A DNA stretch of 64,000 nt from Shimia sp051201625 (GCF_051201625.1 NZ_CP179203.1:2914001-2978000); one strand, 5' to 3'. Shown: positions 45,866 to 56,880, counted from the first letter of the stretch. Notes: generated by a model not told the origin, from the letters alone. Translations and numbers: made by a program.

Positions 45866-47104
45866 TCAGAGTAACACCTCAGGATCAATTCCAAGATCCA
45901 GATCGGGAAATACCGTATGCTCGAGAAAGCTTCGGCTTAGCCCAAAACTAGATCGAATAGCCCATGCCACCCAACGGCGCACATCGTCTGTTGGCATCAA
46001 GTCTCGCCGATCAAATAAATCAACTTCAGACAACCCTGGCCATCTTCCGAAAACGCGCCCTCCGTTCACCGCTCCGCCTGCTACAAGCATAGTGCCACCG
46101 GTACCGTGATCTGTTCCCCTTGTTCCATTTTCACGAACAGTCCGACCAAATTCGGTCATTGCCAAAACCGTCGTTTGCGTCCAAATTTCTGGGCTCAATC
46201 CTTCCTGAAGCGTAAGAAGCGTATCCGCTAAATTTCCCATTGGACGGTTAAGCGCAGTTGCCTGTTGACTATGCGTGTCCCAGCCATCAATTGACAAACA
46301 AGCAATACGAGCATCTCCAACCAGTTGCCGCACGGCGAACTCAGCTATTCGAACATGCCCTCGCTTTGTATTTTTTCGATCACTCGCCATATCTTGCTCG
46401 ATCGCCTGCATCATGTTTTTATCTGCACTTTCGAAAACCGCGGCATCTCCGTCGCTTGCCGCAAGGTCGACTGCCTGGTTCAAGGCCGCATGCAAATTCA
46501 AATCACCGCGATACAATGCTTTCAGTAATGCAAAGCTCTGAGCACTGATTGCTATATCTACTTCTGGTGACCAGGAATTGAAATGAGCTTTGCCTGCACT
46601 AAGTAGCATTGGCCCAGAACCAATGGCATAGGCCGTTCCGCTCCCCCCCCCTTTAACGCCCAGTAACATGCGATTGAGCCAACCATCACGCCCCAATCCT
46701 GGCGGGATCCCTGGCGTCCCAGCCTCCAGTATATCCTGCCCGTCAAAATGACTGCGCTTGTTGCGATAGGGAGTAGAGACTGCCTGTACAAAGGCGAGGT
46801 TCCCTGCACGCCACATTGGCAGAAGCGCCTCCAATCCGGGATGCAGACCGTGCGTATCTGACAACATCTGCGCCTCCGCAGGCGCCGCAGCAAGCGTTGG
46901 GCGTGCCGATACAAAGTCAGGATCCCCCCAAGGACGCAGAACATCCAAACCATCCAGACCACCGCGCAGAATGATGACAACCAATCTATTAGACGAAGGC
47001 ATAGAAGCAAACGCTGCCGTCGTCAGCAGTGGGTTCGCAGCCGCAGAACATCCAACCGCCATTCCACCCTTTAAAAACAAACGCCGATTTATATTTTCCC
47101 CCAC
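45866..47104 (-). CDS. DUF1501 family protein with Tat signal
   Basis: 412 residues. A twin-arginine signal (NRRLFLKGG, R7-R8) with a hydrophobic stretch is followed by LVVIILRGGLDGLDVL and, later, TEFGRTVRENGTRGTDHGTGG, typical of DUF1501, a sulfatase/phosphatase-like fold. The protein is thus likely folded before export. It follows the DUF1800 gene by 13 bases; the two families very often occur as a pair. The pair's function is not established. Confidence 0.93.
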   Translation of the reverse strand: MGENINRRLFLKGGMAVGCSAAANPLLTTAAFASMPSSNRLVVIILRGGLDGLDVLRPWGDPDFVSARPTLAAAPAEAQMLSDTHGLHPGLEALLPMWRAGNLAFVQAVSTPYRNKRSHFDGQDILEAGTPGIPPGLGRDGWLNRMLLGVKGGGSGTAYAIGSGPMLLSAGKAHFNSWSPEVDIAISAQSFALLKALYRGDLNLHAALNQAVDLAASDGDAAVFESADKNMMQAIEQDMASDRKNTKRGHVRIAEFAVRQLVGDARIACLSIDGWDTHSQQATALNRPMGNLADTLLTLQEGLSPEIWTQTTVLAMTEFGRTVRENGTRGTDHGTGGTMLVAGGAVNGGRVFGRWPGLSEVDLFDRRDLMPTDDVRRWVAWAIRSSFGLSRSFLEHTVFPDLDLGIDPEVLL

Positions 47105-47117
47105 ACTCGTGCTCCGA

Positions 47118-48512
47118 TCAGTGTCTTTGAAATTCTGGAGACATTAAAGCAAGCGCAAGACCCTCGCGACGAGTTTGTGCAGCATTCACCGCGTACACAG
47201 TCTGTGGTCGCGCCAAAGTTCCGAGGGCACTTGTCACGAAACGCCTTGGATCGGGCAAACTACCAACCAGCACCGAAGGTACCGCCAGTGACCATTGCAG
47301 CCGAGCTGCCAAACCCTGTGGAGACATCCAGTGCCCATCTTCCTCCTCCCAGCCATCCGGTCCACCAGGCCGTAACCACTCCTGGCCCATCAATTGCAAA
47401 GGCTTAGCGAGATTTTTATAGAAAAGCCGGCGTCCCCAATCATCAAATATTTCCTCCGATACCGCAAGCGCCCGCATGGCAGAGGTAATAAATGCTACGG
47501 GTCGTTTGTAATTTGCCCTACCCTCAAACCAGGCATCGGGATGCTCGAGCATGGCTGTATAGGTTCGCAATAAATCTCCCTGCGTCTCCAGATACCGCGC
47601 GCTCATCGCATTAATCAACGAAGGCGACGGAAGATCAGTTATGAAGTGAACAGCAAGCTTCCGACTGATGTGAACGGCTGTTGCTGGCTCCATAGCAATA
47701 TCTTGCATAGCATTCTCGATGTCACTCAGGCCACCATCTGCACCGTAAATGCGCTGCATAATAATTTCTGATCCCGGCTCTGCTCGCTTCGGCAAGTATC
47801 GGAAACCCTTTGTTGCATTGCCGGTTAACCCTGTCAGCAATTCTGCCAACTGCCGTACATCGCCCTGCGAATAAGCACTACTGACACCCATCGTGTGGAG
47901 TTCAAGAATTTCCCGCGCCAAATTTTCATTGAGACCCGCAGACTGCCCTCTCAGTCGCCTTTTTACGGCGGCATCGCTTGCCGGGCCCATAGACGACGTC
48001 TGATCAAGGTAGTCCAGCATGTGCGGATGCGTGACGCACGCGAGAAGTAGGTCTCCAAACTTTCCAGTCAAATGCGGCCTAATTGCACTTTCTATATACG
48101 GCGCAACCAAATTCCGGGTGAGCAATGTTTTGCCCGGCGCAGAAAAATGATCGTACCAAAAATGTACAAGCCTCTCGCGAAATCCATCCTCGGTCCACAC
48201 ACAACGCAGAAGTGACTGCTTCATCCAAATCAAGGTCCGAAATCTTAGCGCCTGCTTTAACCCTTGCTGCGTCTTGAGCAGCTTGGACACATCCTGCCCA
48301 CGCCTTTTAGCTTGGCGTACTCTGCTCGCTAAATTCCTGATTTGAGAAACTTCGCCACTCATGTTCTCGTACCGCGAGATCGGATATTGCTCGGAAACTC
48401 GATCAGGGCCAGAAAGTCGCTCAATTACCGCTGCAACTGAATTAGGCGCTAAAATCTTAGGCGAAAGCCCGCAACCAAACCGTACCTCTGCCCGAACAGG
48501 ATCAAATCCCAC
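47118..48512 (-). CDS. DUF1800 family protein
   Basis: 464 residues. It reads RFGCGLSP near the N-terminus, then RERLVHFWYDHFSAPG, GLNENLAREILELHTMGVSS and RKLAVHFITDLPSPSLI, all DUF1800 hallmarks. It lacks a clear signal peptide. Start GTG 48512 has GGGAGG five bases upstream. First gene of a two-gene operon with DUF1501; the pair probably acts on a cell-envelope or extracellular target, which is inference. Confidence 0.92.
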   Translation of the reverse strand: MGFDPVRAEVRFGCGLSPKILAPNSVAAVIERLSGPDRVSEQYPISRYENMSGEVSQIRNLASRVRQAKRRGQDVSKLLKTQQGLKQALRFRTLIWMKQSLLRCVWTEDGFRERLVHFWYDHFSAPGKTLLTRNLVAPYIESAIRPHLTGKFGDLLLACVTHPHMLDYLDQTSSMGPASDAAVKRRLRGQSAGLNENLAREILELHTMGVSSAYSQGDVRQLAELLTGLTGNATKGFRYLPKRAEPGSEIIMQRIYGADGGLSDIENAMQDIAMEPATAVHISRKLAVHFITDLPSPSLINAMSARYLETQGDLLRTYTAMLEHPDAWFEGRANYKRPVAFITSAMRALAVSEEIFDDWGRRLFYKNLAKPLQLMGQEWLRPGGPDGWEEEDGHWMSPQGLAARLQWSLAVPSVLVGSLPDPRRFVTSALGTLARPQTVYAVNAAQTRREGLALALMSPEFQRH

Positions 48513-48697
48513 GCCGGCCTCCCAATCACCAACTTAACGCGATTTGTACTGGTGCAATATCCGCGCAAGTGAATTCTATACTTCTTTACTATTTGTTTGT
48601 CATAATAATAGCACCGTCTGACTTGGATCAGAAACAAGCGACCAAAAAGAGGTGTCGCATTTCAAGGAAACGACCCCCAAAGCTCTTCGAAAGGGAT

Positions 48698-50548
48698 TTA
48701 CTCCTGCGGGATTACGCGGAGTCCCAGTTCCATTAATTGATCCGATGTCGGATCTGACGGCGCATTCATCATCAAATCTTCCGCGCGCTGGTTCATAGGA
48801 AACATCACTACTTCTCGGATGTTTTGTTGATCTGCAAGCAACATGACGATCCGGTCAACACCTGCTGCACATCCACCGTGCGGTGGAGCACCGTATTGGA
48901 AAGCGTTAACCATACCACCGAAACGTTTGCGAACCTCATCTTCGCCATAGCCAGCAATCTCAAACGCCTTAAACATGATGTCCGGCTTGTGATTTCGGAT
49001 CGCGCCCGAGACCAATTCATACCCATTACACGCAAGGTCATACTGAAATCCAGTTGCAGACATCGGATCGTTTTCCAAAATGGACATGCCACCTTGCGGC
49101 ATTGAAAATGGATTATGATCAAAATCAATTGCTCCGGTGTCGTCATCTTTTTGAAAGATTGGGAAATCTACAATCCAAGCAAAGGCAAAACGATCTTCAT
49201 CAAGCAATTTTAATTCTTTGCCAATCACGTCACGGGCTCGGCCTGCAACAGCTTCAAACGTTTTTGGCTTCCCGCCCAAGAAAAACGCTGCATCCCCGAC
49301 GCCAAGTTCTAGCTGCTGGCGAATAGCTTCTGTACGTTCAGGACCAATATTTTTGGCAAGAGGGCCCGCCGCCTCCATACCGCCTTCAGCTTCACCAGTT
49401 TTCAGCAGTGCTTGGGCTTCCTTTACTTTTATGCCCAATTCCTGCGCAACGCTATCTGCTGTCTTTTCGCGCCAAAAAATATAACCCATGCCTGGTAAGC
49501 CCTGTTCTTGAGCAAACTTGTTCATCCGGTCACAGAATTTACGGCCACCGCCTGTGGGTGCCGGAACAGCGCGCACTTCAGTGCCCTCCTGTTCAAGTAG
49601 TTTGGCAAATATTGCAAAACCGGAGCCCCGAAAATGCTCGGAAACATCCTGCATTTTTATTGGATTTCGAAGATCCGGCTTGTCGGTTCCATACCATTTG
49701 GCGGCATCAGCGTAAGATATTTGAGGCCACTCTGAGTCTACTGTTCGGTCACCACCAAACTCTTCAAAAACGCCCTGCAATACTGGCTGAATAGTATCAA
49801 AAACGTCTTGCTGCGTTATAAAGGACATCTCCATATCTAGCTGATAAAAATCGGTAGGCGAGCGGTCAGCACGTGGGTCCTCGTCTCGAAAACAGGGAGC
49901 GATCTGGAAATATTTGTCGAAACCAGCAACCATCATTAATTGCTTGAATTGTTGTGGCGCTTGAGGGAGTGCGTAGAACTTACCTGGATGAAGGCGCGAC
50001 GGTACTAGAAAATCACGTGCGCCTTCCGGTGAGGAAGCCGTAATAATCGGCGTCTGATATTCCCGAAAATCTCTATCCCACATGCGCTTGCGCATCGACA
50101 TCACAACATCCGAACGCAATTTCATATTGTTCTGCATCTGATCGCGGCGAAGGTCCAGAAAACGATATTTTAATCTGGTTTCCTCAGGATACTCCTGATC
50201 ACCAAAGACCATTAAAGGTAGCTCTTCAGCCGCACCTAAAATCTCAAGGTCACGCACGAATACTTCAATTTCGCCCGTTGGAATCTTTTTATTGATTAAA
50301 GACTCGTCTCGTGCTTTGACATTGCCATCAATTCGGATGCACCACTCAGAGCGCACATTTTCCATATCGGTGAAAACGGGGCTATCGGGATCACAAAGTA
50401 CTTGCGTTACACCGTAATGGTCTCGCAAGTCGACAAACAGAACTCCACCGTGATCACGAATGCGGTGCACCCAGCCGGACAGGCGAACAGCCTCACCAAC
50501 GTGGGCTTTGTTTAATTCGGCACAAGAATGGCTGCGAAAAGCGTGCAT
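48698..50548 (-). CDS. aspS: Aspartyl-tRNA synthetase
   Basis: 616 residues, class IIb synthetase of the bacterial type with an insertion (GAD) domain. The OB-fold domain has GWVHRIRDHGGVLFVDLRDH; motif 2 is FRDEDPRADR starting near residue 219; motif 3 is GVDRIVMLL. ATG 50548 is seven bases after GAAGGAG; the longer frame to 50617 has no ribosome site. Confidence 0.98.
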   Translation of the reverse strand: MHAFRSHSCAELNKAHVGEAVRLSGWVHRIRDHGGVLFVDLRDHYGVTQVLCDPDSPVFTDMENVRSEWCIRIDGNVKARDESLINKKIPTGEIEVFVRDLEILGAAEELPLMVFGDQEYPEETRLKYRFLDLRRDQMQNNMKLRSDVVMSMRKRMWDRDFREYQTPIITASSPEGARDFLVPSRLHPGKFYALPQAPQQFKQLMMVAGFDKYFQIAPCFRDEDPRADRSPTDFYQLDMEMSFITQQDVFDTIQPVLQGVFEEFGGDRTVDSEWPQISYADAAKWYGTDKPDLRNPIKMQDVSEHFRGSGFAIFAKLLEQEGTEVRAVPAPTGGGRKFCDRMNKFAQEQGLPGMGYIFWREKTADSVAQELGIKVKEAQALLKTGEAEGGMEAAGPLAKNIGPERTEAIRQQLELGVGDAAFFLGGKPKTFEAVAGRARDVIGKELKLLDEDRFAFAWIVDFPIFQKDDDTGAIDFDHNPFSMPQGGMSILENDPMSATGFQYDLACNGYELVSGAIRNHKPDIMFKAFEIAGYGEDEVRKRFGGMVNAFQYGAPPHGGCAAGVDRIVMLLADQQNIREVVMFPMNQRAEDLMMNAPSDPTSDQLMELGLRVIPQE

Positions 50549-51457
50549 GGGCGCTCCTTCAAAGAAGGTTAAAAATAAAGTTCGCGTCGGTACACCGTTT
50601 GTAGCAGGTAAAGTCAAGAGAACACGGCAGAAATAGGCCTAAAAATGGCGTCGCACGTTCCCCGGACGTTAACAACTTCCTAAGCTGGAAACAAAGATTT
50701 CCACCCCCGCATTAGTTTACCATACTATTGCAAGTGAAAAGGACCGCGTGACCTAATGTAGTCAAATAAAGCTCGGGGCCACAAAGAGCGCACCCAAAAC
50801 ATCAAATTCGAAAAAAATAAACTGACGCTCAAAAAAATCTTGTTAGTGCGTTGGATAAAATAATTTGGTAATTCTCTCATAAGATACTACCGCGGAAGTC
50901 GTTGGGTAAGGCTTACACAATCGGATAACTGATAAAAATCATCGTTATAAAAGCAGGGTCATACCAAAAGACCTAACACGTCTACTCTGGCGCGATAGAA
51001 AGGATAAAACCAACACATGCCGTTCCAACCTAATTGGTAAATCCAGCTTCTTAGCAGAACCAGAATTCTGGCTGCGTTTACAACAGATCGGAAAAGCAAA
51101 ACGCCATGTTGCTATACAGCAAACTCAGGCTACTTGCCGTCAGAGCAAACAGTGCCGGAAACATAGCTGTCATAGGAAAAAATTTAGCAGTCAAGACTGG
51201 CGCAATTGGGAACGCAACGCTGACCCAGCCCAAAGAGGCCTATTACTTCCGTTTTCTTTGGCTTTCTCGCGGCCCACGCACGCTATGTCCGCCTGATGAA
51301 ATAGGCGCAATTAAACCTAAAGAGCTTAAACTGACTATTCAAGATGACCCCACAAGGCTGCCCCCCCTTGCACCTTGCCCCGCTATGTCTATAACCCACG
51401 ACAATTTGCCAATGCCGGCTACTCTCGTCTCCCACGCCCACACAGCCGAGGTTTACC
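50549..51457. other. 0.9-kb region upstream of carB and aspS, no clear gene
   Basis: Divergent space between aspS and carB. An open frame at 51106-51474 runs into carB and shows no family features. The region must hold promoters for both genes. I looked for a leader peptide plus attenuator before carB and found no convincing one; the carB ribosome site is GAGG six bases before its ATG. Confidence 0.5.
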
Positions 51458-54400
51458 ATGCCAAAAAGAACTGACATCTCCTCGATCATGATCATAGGGG
51501 CGGGCCCTATTGTGATCGGGCAAGCGTGCGAATTCGATTACTCGGGAGCGCAGGCCTGTAAGGCATTGCGCGAAGAAGGATATCGAATAATTTTGGTGAA
51601 CTCTAATCCAGCTACGATCATGACAGACCCCGGTCTTGCGGATGCGACGTACATCGAACCGATCACGCCAGAGATTGTGGCCAAGATCATTGAAAAAGAA
51701 CGCCCCGACGCTCTATTACCAACCATGGGCGGACAAACGGGTCTCAACACATCTCTTGCACTTGAAGAGATGGGTGTGCTCGAAAAGTTTGGTGTGGAAA
51801 TGATTGGCGCCAAACGAGATGCCATCGAAATGGCTGAAGACCGAAAACTATTCCGCGAGGCCATGGATCGGCTCGGGATAGAAAACCCACGCGCTTCGAT
51901 TGTCACTGCTCCAAAAAAAGACAACGGCTCAGCAAACCTTGACGAGGGTGTACGCCTCGCTCTGCTTGAGCTGGACGACATAGGCCTACCAGCGATAATT
52001 CGCCCCGCCTTTACGCTCGGTGGCACCGGTGGCGGTGTGGCCTATAACCGTGAAGATTACATTTACTTTTGTAGAACCGGCATGGACGCCTCGCCCGTCA
52101 ACCAAATTCTTGTAGACGAGAGCCTACTCGGTTGGAAAGAATACGAGATGGAAGTTGTGCGCGACAAAGCCGACAATGCGATCATCGTATGTGCCATTGA
52201 AAACGTCGATCCGATGGGAGTTCACACCGGGGACTCAATCACCGTGGCCCCATCTCTCACGTTAACAGACAAAGAATATCAAATTATGCGCAACCATTCG
52301 ATCTCTGTTCTGCGCGAGATCGGCGTTGAAACCGGGGGATCTAACGTGCAGTGGGCCGTGAACCCAATGGACGGACGCATGGTTGTGATTGAAATGAACC
52401 CTCGCGTCTCGCGATCTTCCGCGTTGGCGTCAAAGGCAACCGGATTTCCAATCGCCAAGATCGCTGCAAAATTAGCTGTTGGGTTCACACTTGATGAACT
52501 GGATAACGACATCACCAAAGTCACTCCGGCGAGCTTTGAACCCACAATAGATTATATTGTAACTAAAATTCCAAAATTTGCGTTCGAAAAGTTTCCAGGA
52601 TCTGAACCTTATCTCACAACAGCTATGAAGTCTGTCGGTGAAGCGATGTCGATTGGCCGAACAATTCATGAGTCAATGCAAAAAGCGTTGGCATCGATGG
52701 AGTCAGGCCTGACTGGATTTGACGAAGTCGCTATCGAAGGAGCACCTAACAAGGCCGCCGTAATCAAGGCCATCAGCCAACAAACCCCGGATCGTTTGCG
52801 CACAATTGCGCAAGCTATGCGCCATGGGCTGAGCAACAATGACATCCACGCCGTGACTATGTTTGACCCTTGGTTTCTCGAGCGGATTCGCGAGATCATT
52901 GAGGCCGAGGGAGAGATACGGAAAAATGGATTACCAAATTCAGAAAATGGTGTTCGCAAGTTAAAGATGTTGGGTTTTACCGATGCAAGGTTAGCTACGC
53001 TGACCGGTCTGACCGAAACCGAGATCAGGAAAATACGTCAGTCGCTCGGTGTGACCGCCGTTTTCAAACGCATCGACACTTGCGCCGCAGAGTTTGAAGC
53101 CCAAACACCCTACATGTATTCGACTTACGAGAGCCCGATGATGGGCGAAGTCGAATGTGAGGCGCGTCCCTCTGACCGTAAAAAAGTGGTCATTCTCGGG
53201 GGAGGGCCTAACCGTATTGGGCAAGGTATCGAGTTCGACTATTGCTGTTGCCATGCTTGTTTCGCCCTGACCGATCAAGGCTACGAAACTATTATGATCA
53301 ACTGCAACCCAGAAACGGTATCAACGGATTATGATACCTCGGATCGCCTGTACTTTGAGCCTTTGACGTTCGAACATGTTATGGAAATTCTACGCGTGGA
53401 ACAGGAAAACGGTACACTGCATGGCGTGATTGTTCAGTTTGGCGGCCAGACCCCGCTTAAACTCGCCAACGCGCTGGAGCTCGAAGGTATTCCGATCCTA
53501 GGCACAACGCCGGATGCCATCGATCTTGCTGAAGATCGCGAACGATTTCAGGCCCTCATAAATGAAATTGGGTTGAAGCAACCTAAAAATGGCATTGCAG
53601 CAACGGATGTTCAAGCAATTGAAATTGCTAAAAAAATAGGATTTCCTCTTGTTATTCGCCCCTCCTATGTCCTAGGAGGAAGGGCTATGGAGATCGTGCG
53701 TGATATGGGTCAACTTGAACGCTACATTAAAGACGCCGTGGTCGTGTCAGGCGATAGTCCAGTTCTACTTGATAGCTACCTTGCCGGCGCAACCGAGCTA
53801 GATGTTGATGCGTTGTGCGATGGCAAAGATGTACACATTGCGGGGATAATGCAGCACATTGAAGAGGCTGGGGTACACTCGGGAGACAGCGCCTGCTCAC
53901 TGCCCCCTTATTCGCTTGAGCGCGAAACGATTGCAGAAATTGAGAAACAGACATACGCATTGGCCATTGCCCTAAAAGTTGTCGGCCTGATGAATGTTCA
54001 ATTCGCGGTAAAAGATGACGAAATTTTTCTTATCGAAGTTAACCCGCGCGCCTCGCGCACCGTACCGTTTGTTGCCAAGTCTACAGATTCAGCAATTGCA
54101 TCAATTGCTGCGCGCATCATGGCTGGAGAAAAGCTAGCCAGTTTCCCGAAACGTCCACCCTACAAAGAGGGCGATACAACCAAACCGCAACCTATCGCAG
54201 ACCAGATGACGTTAGCCGACCCAAATATGCCTTGGTACTCGGTGAAAGAAGCCGTATTGCCATTTGCGCGCTTCCCCGGTGTCGATACGATATTGGGACC
54301 AGAAATGCGCTCCACAGGCGAAGTTATGGGCTGGGACCGCTCGTTTGAACGTGCTTTCCTTAAGGCTCAAATGGGTGCCGGTATGGATTTACCATCTTGC

Positions 54401-54784
54401 GGAACTGCGTTTGTCTCTATCAAAGACTCGGATAAAACGCCTCTGATATTAGAGGCAGTCCAGATCCTGATTGAACTGGGATTTAGTATTGCTGCCACCT
54501 CAGGTACAGCTGCTTGGCTCGCTGAGAAGGGTGTCGTATGCGAACGCGTAAACAAGGTATACGAGGGTCGTCCAAATATCGTTGACACACTAAAAGATGG
54601 CGGTATCTCACTTGTTATGAACACCACCGAAGGTACGCAGGCTGTCGAAGACAGCCGCGATATTCGTGCTGTAGCGCTCTACGACAAAATACCATATTTC
54701 ACTACCGCAGCAGCGTCCAACGCTGCTGCGCGTGCGATAAAAGCGCGCGAGGAGGGGGATTTAGAGGTTCGCAGCCTTCAGTGA
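51458..54784 (+). CDS. carB: Carbamoyl-phosphate synthase large subunit
   Basis: 1108 residues, complete. It makes carbamoyl phosphate from bicarbonate, ammonia (from CarA) and two ATP. There are two ATP-grasp halves (IIGAGPIVIGQACEFDYSG near the N-terminus and its copy ILGGGPNRIGQGIEFDYCC near 575), an oligomerisation part between them and an MGS-like allosteric domain at the C-terminus. carA is not nearby on this strand. Confidence 0.98.
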   Translation: MPKRTDISSIMIIGAGPIVIGQACEFDYSGAQACKALREEGYRIILVNSNPATIMTDPGLADATYIEPITPEIVAKIIEKERPDALLPTMGGQTGLNTSLALEEMGVLEKFGVEMIGAKRDAIEMAEDRKLFREAMDRLGIENPRASIVTAPKKDNGSANLDEGVRLALLELDDIGLPAIIRPAFTLGGTGGGVAYNREDYIYFCRTGMDASPVNQILVDESLLGWKEYEMEVVRDKADNAIIVCAIENVDPMGVHTGDSITVAPSLTLTDKEYQIMRNHSISVLREIGVETGGSNVQWAVNPMDGRMVVIEMNPRVSRSSALASKATGFPIAKIAAKLAVGFTLDELDNDITKVTPASFEPTIDYIVTKIPKFAFEKFPGSEPYLTTAMKSVGEAMSIGRTIHESMQKALASMESGLTGFDEVAIEGAPNKAAVIKAISQQTPDRLRTIAQAMRHGLSNNDIHAVTMFDPWFLERIREIIEAEGEIRKNGLPNSENGVRKLKMLGFTDARLATLTGLTETEIRKIRQSLGVTAVFKRIDTCAAEFEAQTPYMYSTYESPMMGEVECEARPSDRKKVVILGGGPNRIGQGIEFDYCCCHACFALTDQGYETIMINCNPETVSTDYDTSDRLYFEPLTFEHVMEILRVEQENGTLHGVIVQFGGQTPLKLANALELEGIPILGTTPDAIDLAEDRERFQALINEIGLKQPKNGIAATDVQAIEIAKKIGFPLVIRPSYVLGGRAMEIVRDMGQLERYIKDAVVVSGDSPVLLDSYLAGATELDVDALCDGKDVHIAGIMQHIEEAGVHSGDSACSLPPYSLERETIAEIEKQTYALAIALKVVGLMNVQFAVKDDEIFLIEVNPRASRTVPFVAKSTDSAIASIAARIMAGEKLASFPKRPPYKEGDTTKPQPIADQMTLADPNMPWYSVKEAVLPFARFPGVDTILGPEMRSTGEVMGWDRSFERAFLKAQMGAGMDLPSCGTAFVSIKDSDKTPLILEAVQILIELGFSIAATSGTAAWLAEKGVVCERVNKVYEGRPNIVDTLKDGGISLVMNTTEGTQAVEDSRDIRAVALYDKIPYFTTAAASNAAARAIKAREEGDLEVRSLQ

Positions 54785-55292
54785 TGTCGAGTTACTCTAA
54801 ATTCATAGAGTCTAAATTTGGACAGTGCATAACAACAAGCTGGTAAACTTTTGCGTTCAACGCTTACAAAAGTTGCCTTATGATCAAATAGTCTTAGATC
54901 TAGCACATAGTTTGCTCTTGGCTATATTTCATAACCTAGAGGTGTGCCGAAAGTCATATTTCGCCTCGCCAAACTTCTTACGCCTAACACGATGATAACC
55001 TCATGCCCTTTGGGATAAGTGTTGGCATGCGCTAGGGTCAAAATTCAAAAATGAAGCAGAGGTGGATTGGTACGCCTAGCTAAACTCTGGAACGAAACGA
55101 TACTCGCCATCGGCACAGTTTTTAGATTTGCATGATCCCTTCAGTTCAATACTTTAAAATATTCGTATAGATTCCCACCCTTGTGATGTTTGCATTCACA
55201 GCTTGATCCGCGTCGCTAAAAAAAAGCCGTATTGACTCGGGCTTAAATAACTCCCCACTATGAGTTAAAGGTCACTAATTCAGGATTAAAAC
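54785..55292. other. Intergenic region after carB, no clear gene
   Basis: 508 bases, AT-rich, stops in all frames. No terminator hairpin is visible directly after carB. It precedes the short lipoprotein gene. Confidence 0.45.
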
Positions 55293-55370
55293 TTGCGCGT
55301 TGTGATTATTTTTGCCGCACTGCTATTTCTTTCTACATGCGGCGGAGTGCCGTTGGTTCCGATCGTCTGA
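55293..55370 (+). CDS. 25-residue lipoprotein
   Basis: Reads TTG CGC ... TGA: basic start (M-R-V-V), hydrophobic stretch IIFAALLFL, and lipobox LSTC followed by GGVPLVPIV. The ribosome-like AGGA sits 7 bases before the TTG. Lipidated at the Cys this would leave a mature peptide of about 10 residues. Very short lipoproteins of this build occur in Rhodobacterales to my memory. No function known. The main doubt is the length. Confidence 0.55.
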   Translation: MRVVIIFAALLFLSTCGGVPLVPIV

Positions 55371-55434
55371 AGGTAAAGACATAAACTTGGCAAGATTTAC
55401 CTACTAATTTTGCAAGACAGTTTTATCGATGATG

Positions 55435-56664
55435 TCAGACTTTTTCCTGCGTATATTTTTTCAATTCTTTTCGCGCGACTTGACGACGGTGAACCGCGTC
55501 AGGACCATCAGCTAAACGCAATGTGCGGACGTGCGTCCAAGCATTGGCGAGGGGCGTATCTTGCGAAATCCCAGTGCCACCAAACATTTGAACTGCCTCG
55601 TCTATCACCTTAAGGGCAACATTCGGTGCCACAACTTTGATTTTGCTGATCCATGGAGCTGCGGCACGGGCATCGCCTTGGTCCATAATCCAAGCAGTTT
55701 TCAGGCATAGAAGTCGAGCTTGCTCAATCTCCATTCGACAATTTGCTATAATATCATAATTTGCACCCAGATGCGCAATCGGTTTGCCAAAGGCCTCGCG
55801 ACTTAACGCGCGCTTGCACATGCGTTCTAACGCGGCTTCTGCCTGTCCGATCGCACGCATGCAGTGATGAATTCGCCCTGGCCCTAGGCGGCCTTGAGCG
55901 ATCTCAAAACCACGCCCTTCACCGAGCAGAATATTTTCTACCGGCACGCGCACATCCGTAAACTTGATATGCATATGACCATGAGGCGCATCATCATGCC
56001 CATAAACATGCATTGGTCTTAAAACTTCTATACCCGGTGTTTCAGCAGGCACCACGATCATGGATTGGCGGTTATGGACTGGCAGTTTCTCTCCGCCAGT
56101 TTTGACCATAACAATATAAACTTTACAGCGCGGATCACCCGCTCCTGAGGCCCAATATTTTTCACCATTTAGAACATATTCACTACCATTACGCACGCAC
56201 GGCATTGAGATGTTAGTGGCGTCCGAACTGGCAACATCGGGTTCTGTCATCAGATATGCGGATCGAATTTCACCCTCGAGCAATGGCTTCAACCAACAGT
56301 CTTTCAACGCCTGCGTTCCGTAACGCTCAAACACTTCCATGTTTCCCGTGTCCGGTGCAGAGCAATTGAAAACCTCGGCACCAAGTGGAGTCTTCCCCAT
56401 CTCCTCGGCAAAGTAAGCATACTCAACAGTTGTCAAACCAAAACCGCGACCGCTATCTGTTAGCCAAAAATTCCAAAGTCCACGAGACTTAGCTTTCGCT
56501 TTTAACCCTTCGAGGATTTCTGCCTGCCGGTCAGTATAGGCCCATCTATTTCCCTGACCAACTTCAGCTTGGTAATCGTCCTCAAGCGGCAATATTTCAT
56601 CTTGGATCATGTCCTTGACCCGCCCTAAAAGCTCTTGAATTTCAGAGCGCAATCCCAATTCCAT
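55435..56664 (-). CDS. Acyl-CoA dehydrogenase
   Basis: 409 residues, FAD-dependent. The segments YLMTEPDVASSDATNI (FAD/substrate), GRIHHCMRAIGQAEAALERMCKRA and VQMFGGTGISQDTPLANAWTHVRTLRLADGPDAVH are typical of the ACAD10/11-like subgroup, which acts on longer or branched acyl-CoA. The catalytic Glu position of the subgroup was not assigned. GAGGTTGGAT precedes ATG 56664; an ATG at 56694 is in frame but less well placed. Confidence 0.93.
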   Translation of the reverse strand: MELGLRSEIQELLGRVKDMIQDEILPLEDDYQAEVGQGNRWAYTDRQAEILEGLKAKAKSRGLWNFWLTDSGRGFGLTTVEYAYFAEEMGKTPLGAEVFNCSAPDTGNMEVFERYGTQALKDCWLKPLLEGEIRSAYLMTEPDVASSDATNISMPCVRNGSEYVLNGEKYWASGAGDPRCKVYIVMVKTGGEKLPVHNRQSMIVVPAETPGIEVLRPMHVYGHDDAPHGHMHIKFTDVRVPVENILLGEGRGFEIAQGRLGPGRIHHCMRAIGQAEAALERMCKRALSREAFGKPIAHLGANYDIIANCRMEIEQARLLCLKTAWIMDQGDARAAAPWISKIKVVAPNVALKVIDEAVQMFGGTGISQDTPLANAWTHVRTLRLADGPDAVHRRQVARKELKKYTQEKV

Positions 56665-56880
56665 ATCCAACCTCGCTGTTGTTACCAGTTTCACCCAACA
56701 TGAACGACCTCATTGGGTCTTGTCCATGGTGGACAATCAATTTGACGCATGGTCGCAAAGTAGATCGACAAACCTTGATCTCTCGAGACATCTTACGTTT
56801 CAACCACGCCAAAAAACTAGCCAAAGTGCAATTCAGGACTTGCACCCACCCCCAACGCACATTAATTAGCGCGTCACTGT

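Noticed and set aside
51106..51474. Open frame of 122 codons leading into carB
   Set aside because: No ribosome site, no family motifs, composition unlike neighbouring genes, and it overlaps the carB start.
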